Part shown: piece after piece, positions 24,172 through 31,666 of the stretch
How positions within the stretch are numbered: the first letter of the stretch is position 1
How the letters are laid out: every line of letters starts with the position of its first letter
Origin: a virus
Direction: 5' to 3' (one strand)
DNA length: 41,131 bases
IMG/VR virus record: IMGVR_UViG_3300048023_000092
Location: 1 to 41,131 of that record
Made by a program: the position numbers and the translations under genes
The notes under the pieces: model-generated
Told to the model about the DNA's origin: nothing
The model's input: the letters and a program-made list of their open reading frames with translations, nothing else
Databases searched by the model: none

Positions 24172-24950
24172 TAGAATTGCACCGTAATAGTCCAAGTTCC
24201 CGACATAGTCAACATTGTGCTTTGATTAGTTGTATAACTATATGCTGTAACAGCTCCTATACTTGGATAGGTATAATGAAAACAGTATTGTTTTGCTACA
24301 TTAATACTGTTGTTTACATGAGTATCTGAACCATACCACCTTGTTGCAGGTGCTCCGTTTTTAGCAGGTGTATCAAAATAACGAAAAGGCACATTAGACC
24401 AGTTATTTCCTAAAGTACCAGTAGTTCCATGATGACCTGATACCCAAAGATATGGAGAATAATTTCCAAAACCGCTCGAAGCACTTCCTCCTGAAAGAGT
24501 TGAAGTAGCATGATATAAAACAAATCCATACATCACCAGATTGGTTGATGTGCCAGAGCCAGTTGTTCCTCTAAAATGATTAAATTGTATAGCTCCCGAA
24601 GAAGGTATTTGTCCTGCCTCTCCTACTTGATCTATACCAGTTACTTTAGTAGTCGTTGCAGAAGCAGAGCCAAAACCACCTAAGGGTATGGTAGTTACAT
24701 TGCTATTTTTAAAACCGTACTGCCTATAGTATGAGGTATATGCAGCAGTTCCTGGAACACCTTTGCTTCCTGGTGTTGCTGGAAAATACTGACTTCCAGT
24801 TGAGGTAGCTACAGTGGGTGATGTACTAGAAACTAAGCTATTACTAGCCAAACTTCCTGAATAGTATTCACTCATGCTAATAGGATTACCACCGCCCCAT
24901 TCGCTTTGTATTGTACTTAATGACACTGAACCACTTGCAGGTATTGCCAT
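24171..24950 (-). CDS. Distal fibre / receptor-binding-like protein, copy 2
   Basis: A 259-residue beta-rich protein with start AIPASGSVSLSTIQSEWGGG, then NPISMSEYYSG. This is the same leader type as in 19401-20132 (LxxIxxExGG followed by a DFYG/EYYSG segment). The remainder is rich in Ser, Thr, Gly and Tyr with little similarity to the first copy by eye, as expected for a fast-changing receptor-binding part. Its start is joined to the S74 fibre by TAATG. Confidence 0.7.
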   Translation of the reverse strand: MAIPASGSVSLSTIQSEWGGGNPISMSEYYSGSLASNSLVSSTSPTVATSTGSQYFPATPGSKGVPGTAAYTSYYRQYGFKNSNVTTIPLGGFGSASATTTKVTGIDQVGEAGQIPSSGAIQFNHFRGTTGSGTSTNLVMYGFVLYHATSTLSGGSASSGFGNYSPYLWVSGHHGTTGTLGNNWSNVPFRYFDTPAKNGAPATRWYGSDTHVNNSINVAKQYCFHYTYPSIGAVTAYSYTTNQSTMLTMSGTWTITVQF

Positions 24951-26122
24951 TATTTATCCTCTAGTTCTTTTACTCTAGCTGATAAATCTTTTACAGCTTC
25001 AATCAATACTGCTGTTAATCTGCTGTAATCTACGGACTTAGTACCCATTTCGTCATCTGCTGTTAATACTATTTCTGGTAATATCTTTTCTACTTCTTGA
25101 GCTATAACACCTATGTTTTCTTTTTCGTCTCTGGTGTAAGTGACACCTCTAAGTTGTTCTACTTTATCTAAACCATCTTCAAGTGTTTCAATATTATCTT
25201 TAAGTCTTTCATCTGAGAAAGCTGTGACGTTATTATTAAAAGTTGCAGCTCCTGCCTCTGACGCATCTATAGTCAATGCTACTATTTCAGAGCCACCATC
25301 ATTGACTCTAAATATCATGTCTTTGTCTGATGTAGAAGCACGAAGTGTAAAGTTTGCTGAGCCTAAATCTATTTGACCTCTTTCAGTACCCCCATCTTTG
25401 AAGATTATATTTTCTCCATCTGCATCAAGAATAATATCTCCTGCAACATCTAAAGTTAAATCTCCTGAAGCGTTTGATATATTATTACCTGCAGCAAGTT
25501 GTAATCCTCCTCCGCCTAAAATTCTCATCCTTTCAGCATTATTTGTGCCGAAAAGGATTGGGTGGTTAGTTGTTCTTTTAAATTCTGCATAATTACTAGC
25601 ATCACTATAAATAAGGAAATTTCTAGTTCCACCTACTCCAAAGTCTATTCTTGAACCATTACCACTATCTATTTGAAAAAATGCAGTACCACTATCTTCA
25701 TTTAAAGCTAAACCTGTTCCTGTAAAAGTTAAAGATAATGGGTCTAAGCTTGAACCACCAACAGATACCCCTCCAGAAGGAATCGCTACATTATTAGAAG
25801 CATCCTCAAATACAGCTTTACTTGCAGGTAATGTACAAAATACATCTTTAGTTCCTGCGGAAAAATCTACAGCAGAGTCAGAATTAGAACTACTAATAAC
25901 TGTAGTTCTTGCTAATGTATCGGGAGTAGCGTCAGTAATTGTCCCTAAACCGACTTCAAATTCATTTGCCGATTGATGAGATATTGTGTAATAACAAGTA
26001 TTAGAATTTCCAATACCTGCTACAAAAGTTTCAAAACCAGTTTCAGCACCTGCTAAATTTATGGTGCCTGTGCCAGTAGAAGTGGTAGTTTCTTTTACCC
26101 TATCGTTTAGGACAAGAGCCAT
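24950..26122 (-). CDS. Tail fibre with S74 intramolecular chaperone, copy 2
   Basis: A 390-residue fibre. The N-terminal domain (ALVLNDRVKETTTSTGTGTI) is the type found in marine phage fibres. A long beta stalk follows with repeats such as GDLTLDVAGDIILDADGENI. The C-terminal S74 domain starts at FSDERLKDNI (Ser303, Lys308), with ENIGVIAQEVEKILPEIV and a final helix VKDLSARVKELEDK. Self-cleavage at Ser303 would release about 88 residues. The chaperone domains of both fibres are clearly alike; the stalks differ. Confidence 0.87.
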   Translation of the reverse strand: MALVLNDRVKETTTSTGTGTINLAGAETGFETFVAGIGNSNTCYYTISHQSANEFEVGLGTITDATPDTLARTTVISSSNSDSAVDFSAGTKDVFCTLPASKAVFEDASNNVAIPSGGVSVGGSSLDPLSLTFTGTGLALNEDSGTAFFQIDSGNGSRIDFGVGGTRNFLIYSDASNYAEFKRTTNHPILFGTNNAERMRILGGGGLQLAAGNNISNASGDLTLDVAGDIILDADGENIIFKDGGTERGQIDLGSANFTLRASTSDKDMIFRVNDGGSEIVALTIDASEAGAATFNNNVTAFSDERLKDNIETLEDGLDKVEQLRGVTYTRDEKENIGVIAQEVEKILPEIVLTADDEMGTKSVDYSRLTAVLIEAVKDLSARVKELEDK

Positions 26123-26131
26123 GCTCTCCTC

Positions 26132-26560
26132 CTAAGCTATTCTTATAATAGCCGTACTAGCTGCTGCCGCTGGGAAAACTATTGTGAAATCTCCAGCAGT
26201 AGAAGTTTTATCTCCACCAAAATCTATAGTAGCCACTGACTTATTAGAATCAGAACTGTTATAGATCATGCAACCTCTAGCAGTAACAGTAGCCGTACTA
26301 AAAGTAAGATCAGCAAAATCAGTTATCGCTGTAGTTCCGTCGTTAGTCGGAGTTACATTTGTTAGGTTGGCTCCTCCAGAAGTATAGTTAGTACCACTGG
26401 CTTCTTGTGAAGTTGAAAATGCAGTTGTAGTTGCGCCTAAAGTAGCAGAGCTTGTATATAAAGCTAGTTTAAAAGTATCACCAGAACTGTTAGTAAAATT
26501 GTGAACACCAGTTAATAGTTCTTTTTTAAAACTAGTAGTTAAAGTTGAAGTTATTGCCAT
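26132..26560 (-). CDS. Conserved beta-rich virion protein
   Basis: A 142-residue protein. It starts AITSTLTTSFKKELLTGVHN and continues GDTFKLALYTSSATLG, TNYTSGGANL, ARGCMIYNSS and ending FPAAAASTAIIRIA. This order of segments is that of a small structural protein present in many marine phages, often near fibre or neck genes. I know it only as a virion protein. Leader ATGAGGAAAAAAAC before ATGGC. Confidence 0.72.
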   Translation of the reverse strand: MAITSTLTTSFKKELLTGVHNFTNSSGDTFKLALYTSSATLGATTTAFSTSQEASGTNYTSGGANLTNVTPTNDGTTAITDFADLTFSTATVTARGCMIYNSSDSNKSVATIDFGGDKTSTAGDFTIVFPAAAASTAIIRIA

Positions 26561-26581
26561 GTTTTTTTCCTCATAAAATAG

Positions 26582-26881
26582 CTAAAGTTTTAAAACAATT
26601 TTAGCTAGTTCTTCTTCACCACCTTTACTCAATTCTTGAATCAAGGTAGCTTTGTAAGATTTTATAGCATTTTCTATATAAATTAAACAAACTTGTTTTA
26701 TTTGTTCTCTATAAGCTTTTGCTTGTTCTGTAACATGCGGTTCGTTATCTTCAGAGTAACCAACTATTTTTTCAGTTAATCTTTCTGCCCAAAATTCTGG
26801 AGGATGCCCACCAAAATTTGATGTCTTTGTTTCTACTACGCCTAACTGAGGCATTCCGTCTGGAGTTATTTTCATTACCAT
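26582..26881 (-). CDS. Small conserved phage protein, unknown
   Basis: A 99-residue protein. The N terminus has PQLGVVETKTS and GGHPPEFWAERLTEK, followed by helices (EQAKAYREQIKQVCLIYIEN) and a Glu/Lys-rich end. The GHPPEFWA segment is conserved in marine phages as far as I recall. There are two close ATGs: 26881 and 26875. The second makes a TAATG overlap with the upstream stop, a pattern used often in this genome, and may be the true start. Possibly a neck or assembly helper. Confidence 0.6.
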   Translation of the reverse strand: MVMKITPDGMPQLGVVETKTSNFGGHPPEFWAERLTEKIVGYSEDNEPHVTEQAKAYREQIKQVCLIYIENAIKSYKATLIQELSKGGEEELAKIVLKL

Positions 26882-27642
26882 TTTTTTGGTTCGTTGTGAC
26901 TTTCTTCTATGATTTCTTTTAATTGTATCTCTGCTTTATCATCTTCTCTACCAACAAAGGTTGGCTGAGGCGTGTATTGTTTTTCTTTTCTAGCACTTTT
27001 TTTTCTTACTTTTAATTGTTGTTTTTCAGAATCATAATCAACTATTAAAGGATCTTCCAGTCTATGATAGCCATAAAGTTTTTCTTCTGGCTCTACTGCT
27101 GTATCTAGTAAATAACTAGAGGCCGCTACTCCTACTTCTATACCAACATTCATACAATTAGTTAACCAATATTCACAACAAGCTCGACCAGCTTCGGCAA
27201 AATATAAATTACCTTTGTAACCAAAATCTATACCAAATAAATGCAAAGAACCAACTCTGTGCCAATAAGCAAAAGCTATTGCATAGGCAACTGTGTTGTT
27301 TAAATAAAAAGAATTATTTTCTGCCACTATTTTTTCGATTGGGTATTCAACTAATCCTGGGCAACGATCATCTAATTCACATGTGTAGATAGGGCCTTGA
27401 TGACTTAACAAAACTTCTTTCATGCCGTTGGTTTGTAACCCAGCATCATCGCTATCTAAAAACCTAGAAGCTGGGTCCATCATAAAAACTCTATCGTGTT
27501 TAATTACATTGGCTACAGCATTGATTACCCATATTTCATCAAACTGCTCACCGTTAGATCTAGCTAATGCAAAGTCAAACCAACTTTTACCTAAGCCAAC
27601 TAAAGCTATTTTTTTACCTTGAAGTTCTTGAATCTTCTCCAT
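26875..27642 (-). CDS. Rossmann-like protein, function unknown
   Basis: A 255-residue protein starting KIALVGLGKSWFDFALA, a strand-Gly-loop-helix typical of a Rossmann fold. Then come DEIWVINAVANVIKHDRVFMMD, NNTVAYAIAFAYWHRV and LHLFGIDFGYKG, which resemble the DUF115/MptE-like or sialyltransferase-like pattern (NTxAxAIALA...lfGiDf). The last 70 residues are charged and probably disordered. It lies between adaptor and fibre genes, so it may modify virion or cell-surface glycans. No catalytic residues can be named with confidence. Confidence 0.58.
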   Translation of the reverse strand: MEKIQELQGKKIALVGLGKSWFDFALARSNGEQFDEIWVINAVANVIKHDRVFMMDPASRFLDSDDAGLQTNGMKEVLLSHQGPIYTCELDDRCPGLVEYPIEKIVAENNSFYLNNTVAYAIAFAYWHRVGSLHLFGIDFGYKGNLYFAEAGRACCEYWLTNCMNVGIEVGVAASSYLLDTAVEPEEKLYGYHRLEDPLIVDYDSEKQQLKVRKKSARKEKQYTPQPTFVGREDDKAEIQLKEIIEESHNEPKKW

Positions 27643-27652
27643 TTTTTTCTCT

Positions 27653-28333
27653 TTAAGTTACATTTGTTCTTAGTGCGTCAGCCCTATATTCATCTCTTCT
27701 ACTTCTGCCCTCTGCTCTATTTTTAAGTCTTGCTATTTCTTCCATAAATCTTTTTTCGTATTGAGCTAATATGTCTGGTTCTCCTTTTAAAAAAGTATAA
27801 GCCTCAACTAAAGAACCGTATAGCAAAGCGCTTCTTGCATTTGTTGATAGCCAAGTAGTACCGCTACCAGAACCAGAAGTTAAAGAAGCTGGTTTGTAAA
27901 GATAATGAAGTTCTGCATTGTAGTTTGCATCTGGTGCTGGACTTACTGTTATGGTAGATCCATTGTTAGATGCTGTAGAAAGTTCTTTATCAAAATCAGC
28001 GTAGTACAAAGGCAATCCTCTCAAGTTAGTATCAGCTGGATCTTCTGAATATTCTTGCATAAATGTAGGATGTTTTTTTAAAAGGTAATGATAATCCCCG
28101 CCAGAATCCAATACTGCTAGAGAAAAACTGGCTATATAATCTGAAGGTGTTGTTAAAAATCTATTTCCAGCAGTAAATACTCCAGTTACATTCTTTCTAA
28201 AAAAATCAAATTCTACTAGTTGAAATATTCTTTCTTCTGAATTTTTAATAAAGTCTGCAATAGTATTAACAAAAGTAGTTTCTGTGCTATCACAAAAGTT
28301 TTTAATTAAATCTTGTAGCTGTGTATAAGTCAT
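27653..28333 (-). CDS. Head-tail adaptor-like protein (SU10 adaptor type)
   Basis: A 226-residue protein. The first 50 residues are helical (TYTQLQDLIKNFC; TIADFIKNSEERIFQLVEF), then a beta part with ITVSPAPDANYNAELHYLY, then a helical end (LLYGSLVEAYTFLKGEPDI; YEKRFMEEIARLKN). This order (helices, beta insertion with SPAPD, helices with LL..gsL.eAy.fl) is that of podovirus adaptor or tail-tubular-A proteins, which form a ring beneath the portal. A second adaptor-like protein is encoded at 29175-29840. Confidence 0.7.
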   Translation of the reverse strand: MTYTQLQDLIKNFCDSTETTFVNTIADFIKNSEERIFQLVEFDFFRKNVTGVFTAGNRFLTTPSDYIASFSLAVLDSGGDYHYLLKKHPTFMQEYSEDPADTNLRGLPLYYADFDKELSTASNNGSTITVSPAPDANYNAELHYLYKPASLTSGSGSGTTWLSTNARSALLYGSLVEAYTFLKGEPDILAQYEKRFMEEIARLKNRAEGRSRRDEYRADALRTNVT

Positions 28334-28350
28334 AATTAAATTATATCAAA

Positions 28351-29172
28351 CTAAGGAGTGTTTGCTTGACCTCCCATGCCAGAATGATTAGTACAGTAAT
28401 AATAAAGTGTTGGAGCTCCTACTGCTACAGTTATTTGTGTATAAGCACCCGAACTTCCAGGTGTTCCGTTAGTGGTAACTCCTGTTGTATATTCTGTGCC
28501 TCCGCCATGTGTACCATTGGCAGTAGTAGAAAATCTTAATGGGTGCCCAGAATTAGATGAATCAGATTGATCAAATCTATAAGTACTGCCCTCAGATAAA
28601 TTTAATGTAGGATAGACAACACTATCTATAAAGTATCTATTACCGCCTCCAAAAGAAGCTACCCTAACTTCGTATTCTGTAAAGTTTGAAGTAACAGTTA
28701 TTGATCCAGTTAATCCAAGTAATTGTGAACTAGTTACGTCAACAGTTGTGCTTATGTTACCCGTAACGGTTGTTGTTCCTAAAGAACTAGTTGCAGATAC
28801 TCCAGACAAGTCTACAGATATTGGCGGCCTACTATTTTCAAGGACACTAATATCCCCTAGGTTGCCAGATAATTTAGCTAATTCAAATTTGCTAGGAATA
28901 GTACTAGACAACATAGAAAAGTTTTTTGTTATGCTTGGCGAAGTCACAACAACAAAACCAGTGCCACCATCTTCTGCTTTATCTGGTCTAGGATTGAATA
29001 AAGCTTCTGGGTCAGCTGCATGAGTTCTTGGTTCTAATTGTGGGTGTTTTGCATCCCATTGATCAGGACCTACTAACAAACCGTCCCAAGTTCTTTTCAT
29101 ATCTTTTAGCTTATATCTAAACCCAGATATGTCGCATATTCCGTATGCTTGTTTGCCTTTTGCGTAAGCCAT
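28351..29172 (-). CDS. Virion protein with cupredoxin-like C-terminal domain
   Basis: A 273-residue protein in three parts. Residues 7-60 (CDISGFRYKLKDMKRTWDGL; DAKHPQLEPR) are a conserved phage leader. Residues 115-165 contain beta repeats (SGVSATSSLGTTTVTGNI; LLGLTGSITVTSNF) like those in 21320-22039. Residues 175-273 look like a cupredoxin fold: SEGSTYRFDQSD, GHPLRFS (His210), then LYYYCTNHSGMGG with Cys260, His263 and Met266. A His, then C-x2-H-x2-M, is the ligand set of type-1 copper sites. It could bind copper or keep only the fold. Located between the two adaptor-like genes. Confidence 0.72.
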   Translation of the reverse strand: MAYAKGKQAYGICDISGFRYKLKDMKRTWDGLLVGPDQWDAKHPQLEPRTHAADPEALFNPRPDKAEDGGTGFVVVTSPSITKNFSMLSSTIPSKFELAKLSGNLGDISVLENSRPPISVDLSGVSATSSLGTTTVTGNISTTVDVTSSQLLGLTGSITVTSNFTEYEVRVASFGGGNRYFIDSVVYPTLNLSEGSTYRFDQSDSSNSGHPLRFSTTANGTHGGGTEYTTGVTTNGTPGSSGAYTQITVAVGAPTLYYYCTNHSGMGGQANTP

Positions 29173-29174
29173 TA

Positions 29175-29840
29175 CTAACTTTGTGAAGGATTGATTCTAA
29201 AAGAAGCTCGATCTCCATCTTCATCAGCAGCTCTTCTAAATTCTTCTTCGTATATTATTTTTAATTGTTCTGTTAATTGTGGATTTCTTTTCATAGATAA
29301 GTAATACGCCAAGCCAGCAACAAAACAAGGATAAAATCTAAATGGTAAATCTACAGTATTGGTTGCTTTATCAGCATCATCCATTCTTACCATTTTATTA
29401 AATACTAAAATGTCTGTAGAGTTTTCCGGGGCTGGCCATATTTTTAAAACTGGCGTGTTTTGTTTATCTAAAAAATATTGATTAGGTCTAGCTTTGGTTC
29501 CTTTGGTTGGAATGTTTATGTATTCACTTCTACTTACTCTAGACATTTGTGTATCAGTAGTAGTTGAACCTTCAGTTCTTCTTAACACCACATCTAAAAT
29601 ATCTATGACATTAGAATCTAAAGTATATTCTCTAGTTCCTTCAGTAACTGTTTGTGTAGCCTCAGATATTGTCCATTGATTCAATCCTCTGTTGGCCCAC
29701 TCAGCTAACATAAGATTAATAGATCTTCTTGCTGATTTTAAATCATATCCAGTTCTTAACTCTAACCCACATCTTTCATAAGCTTCTTCAATAAACTCTG
29801 CGACATTTGGTTCAAAGTCTGTACTGTTTGATGTTGCCAT
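29175..29840 (-). CDS. Second head-tail adaptor / gp4-like protein
   Basis: A 221-residue protein. N-terminal helices contain FEPNVAEFIEEAYERCGLEL and SARRSINLMLAEWANRGLN. A beta middle has YTLDSNVIDILDVVLRRTEG and LKIWPAPENSTDILVF, and the end is helical (FVAGLAYYLSMKRNP; LKIIYEEEFRRAADED). The overall order is like 27653-28333 and like the adaptor proteins of P22-like and marine podoviruses. Two adaptors in one phage could form successive rings under the portal. Leader GAGGATTAAAC before ATGGC. Confidence 0.72.
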   Translation of the reverse strand: MATSNSTDFEPNVAEFIEEAYERCGLELRTGYDLKSARRSINLMLAEWANRGLNQWTISEATQTVTEGTREYTLDSNVIDILDVVLRRTEGSTTTDTQMSRVSRSEYINIPTKGTKARPNQYFLDKQNTPVLKIWPAPENSTDILVFNKMVRMDDADKATNTVDLPFRFYPCFVAGLAYYLSMKRNPQLTEQLKIIYEEEFRRAADEDGDRASFRINPSQS

Positions 29841-29842
29841 GT

Positions 29843-30523
29843 TTAATCCTCATCACTATATAAATTATTAAAAGTTATCCTAGGATCTAAATAACTTTCA
29901 TGACCTTCAGCAGAATGTAGATGCTGTGAAGGAGTAAAATCAGGTGCTCCTTCGCCAGTTCTCCACAAAGCTGGGCTAGTTGCTCTAACTCTATTGTTAG
30001 GAAGCGCAACTATATTACCAGTCCACTTTCCAGCGTCTGTTAAATATATCACATGTGATTGCTTATGTTGAGCAGGATCATCTGCTATCTCATGGTCTGT
30101 ATAATCTACAGTGAATAAATATTTACCTTGATAAAATTTATTATCGATCTTACACATCCACGGCGAAGAACTTACTCTATCCATAGCTATGATTGAATGA
30201 TGTCTAGACTCACAATCCCATGGTTGACACAAATGATCTTCCATAGGTTCTGGCCATTCATCTAAAGGTATATCAGCGACTAATGCTTGAATAGGCATTC
30301 TTGCCCACATAGCACCACCATGAATATTACCTTCTTTCCAATCCTCGTCATCTATCTCGCACCCGGTAAAGACAACTTGAAAGCTTAACGATCTATCAGG
30401 GATTGTATTTACAGCTATTGCTAGCGCATGTAAATACTCTCCATGATAGCGTAAATGATTACATGTGAACTCTCTTCTAACCCAACATTTAAAGTATGGG
30501 ACATTGCTCATCAAATATGGCAT
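29843..30523 (-). CDS. Conserved marine-phage protein, unknown function
   Basis: A 226-residue protein with no recognised motif. It is rich in Trp, His, Asp and Cys: CWVRREFTCNHLRYHGEYLH, PMEDHLCQPWDCESRHHSI, SSPWMCKIDNKFYQGKYLFT. An IHGGAMWARMPIQALVADI segment stands out. GAGGT precedes ATG 30523, making it a better start than the ATG four codons later. Conserved, by memory, next to neck and decoration genes in marine phages. Probably virion-associated. Confidence 0.6.
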   Translation of the reverse strand: MPYLMSNVPYFKCWVRREFTCNHLRYHGEYLHALAIAVNTIPDRSLSFQVVFTGCEIDDEDWKEGNIHGGAMWARMPIQALVADIPLDEWPEPMEDHLCQPWDCESRHHSIIAMDRVSSSPWMCKIDNKFYQGKYLFTVDYTDHEIADDPAQHKQSHVIYLTDAGKWTGNIVALPNNRVRATSPALWRTGEGAPDFTPSQHLHSAEGHESYLDPRITFNNLYSDED

Positions 30524-30546
30524 TTATACCTCAATCTTCTTTTTAT

Positions 30547-30702
30547 TTATTTTTTAGCAGCGCCGCCTCTACTGTAACCTTTAGTTGCTTTACCACCAGC
30601 TCTGTAGCCTTTGGTCTTTTTCATCATACCGCCGCTACGATAGCCTTTAGTTTTTTTAGCCATGCCACCTTTGCCATAGCCTTTAGTTTTTTTATAAACC
30701 AT
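30547..30702 (-). CDS. KGY-repeat microprotein (four repeats)
   Basis: A 51-residue gene with AAGGAG before the ATG at 30702. The product consists almost only of four copies of a 11-12 residue unit: KKTKGYGKGGMA, KKTKGYRSGGMM, KKTKGYRAGGK and ATKGYSRGGAA, ending in KK. It has no acidic residue. The regular Lys/Gly/Tyr pattern suggests an extended, DNA- or RNA-binding or phase-separating peptide, or a virion glue. Similar Lys/Gly-rich microproteins occur in marine phages, by memory. It sits between a decoration gene and the 29843 gene. Confidence 0.7.
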   Translation of the reverse strand: MVYKKTKGYGKGGMAKKTKGYRSGGMMKKTKGYRAGGKATKGYSRGGAAKK

Positions 30703-30715
30703 TTAATGCTCCTTA

Positions 30716-30991
30716 TTAACCTGTAAAGAATATAGTTACTCTATCTATGTTAGATAAAGTTGCATGTATGCCACTAGAAAACAATACACCATTATCTGGA
30801 ATATTTAGTGTTTCTGTAGTATCAGCATTTACAGGCAACACCAATAGTGTTGCCCCTGAACTAGTATTTTTAAAAGTAACTGTGCCATCTGAAGATCCAC
30901 CTGAAACTACAAAACCGCGAAGTCTTGAACGATTAGTGGTCATGTCGCCAGTTGAAGTTACAGAAGCTGTTATAACATCAGAAGTTGCCAT
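30716..30991 (-). CDS. Small beta-sandwich decoration-like protein
   Basis: A 91-residue, mostly beta protein with many Thr and Ser: MATSDVITASVTSTGDMT, LRGFVVSGGSSDGTVTF, LLVLPVNADTTETLNIPDNG. No Cys. Size, composition and position behind the 31004 protein fit a capsid decoration or head-fibre protein. Start context is AGGAGCTAACT before ATGGC. The exact family is not recognised. Confidence 0.65.
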   Translation of the reverse strand: MATSDVITASVTSTGDMTTNRSRLRGFVVSGGSSDGTVTFKNTSSGATLLVLPVNADTTETLNIPDNGVLFSSGIHATLSNIDRVTIFFTG

Positions 30992-31003
30992 AGTTAGCTC
31001 CTA

Positions 31004-31486
31004 TTATGCAGTTGGTGAGTCAGACGCGATTCCAAAGAATTTTAATGCGATTACTCCACCAGCACCTGCTGTTCCAGAAATAACTACTTCTACTTCATCA
31101 GCTGTTTCAGTAGCTGCAGTTGTAGTACCACCAGACATACCTAAAACTCCGTTGCAAGGGAAGAATCCTTTGAAACCAGTTGCGTTAATAGCTATGGAGA
31201 TACCATCTACAAAACCATCAGTATCTGCATCAGTACCAATATCTACTAAGTTTACGTTGTTAGCAGCGGCACTAGTTACAGTAATTGCTACACCCATTGG
31301 AATAAAGTTTGATGGTATTCCAATAGAACTTTCTTTGTGGTCAGTTCCAGAAGCAGCAATAGTAATAGAAGTGCTGTAAGTTGAAAGGGTCATTTCATTA
31401 GTTAATCCACCAGTTGTGCCATCTTTAATAATAGTTTTAAAACCATTCTCAGATCTAACTGGACCGTTAAAAGTTGTGTTTGCCAT
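31004..31486 (-). CDS. Capsid decoration-like structural protein
   Basis: A 160-residue beta-rich protein: TFNGPVRSENGFKTIIKDGT, IPSNFIPMGVAITVTSAAAN, VDIGTDADTDGFVDGISIAI, ending in VIALKFFGIASDSPTA. CGGAGGTAAAAA precedes ATGGC. First gene after the intrinsic terminator behind the capsid gene, so it relies on read-through or its own start. Probably a head decoration protein; family known to me only as a virion protein of marine phages. Confidence 0.68.
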   Translation of the reverse strand: MANTTFNGPVRSENGFKTIIKDGTTGGLTNEMTLSTYSTSITIAASGTDHKESSIGIPSNFIPMGVAITVTSAAANNVNLVDIGTDADTDGFVDGISIAINATGFKGFFPCNGVLGMSGGTTTAATETADEVEVVISGTAGAGGVIALKFFGIASDSPTA

Positions 31487-31583
31487 TTTTTACCTCCGTA
31501 GTGTTACTGTCTTGGCGAGTCTGCTAGGTCAGTCAGTAACGGAAAATTAATCCTAGTTGTCATAGGATAGCAATTTTTCTCTC

Positions 31584-31611
31584 AAAAAAAAAGGCATCCG
31601 TCGATGCCTTT
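31584..31611 (-). terminator. Intrinsic terminator behind the capsid gene
   Basis: On the - strand: AAAGGCATC, loop GACG, GATGCCTTT, then T-run (plus-strand A-run 31584-31592). Nine-bp stem with five GC pairs, four-base loop: a textbook rho-independent terminator. It lies about 55 bases after the major capsid stop, in the 180-base gap 31487-31666, the longest in the window. Genes downstream (31486 leftwards) would need read-through or a promoter in the remaining gap. I see no convincing promoter; a short inverted repeat TCCTA...TAGGA is near 31552-31568. Confidence 0.85.
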
Positions 31612-31666
31612 CTTTTATCCCTTGAGTTAAAAAGTGGGATTTACTTCTTATAAATCAGTACTAAGA

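Noticed and set aside
24172-24195. ATG eight codons upstream for the 77-residue protein
   Set aside because: It overlaps the fibre-tip gene; ATG 24171 forms the TAATG coupling seen at several other gene pairs here.
31004-31379. 210-residue ORF on the + strand at 30747-31379
   Set aside because: It covers two - strand decoration genes with ribosome sites; its Pro/Ser/Val-rich composition is typical of a shadow frame.
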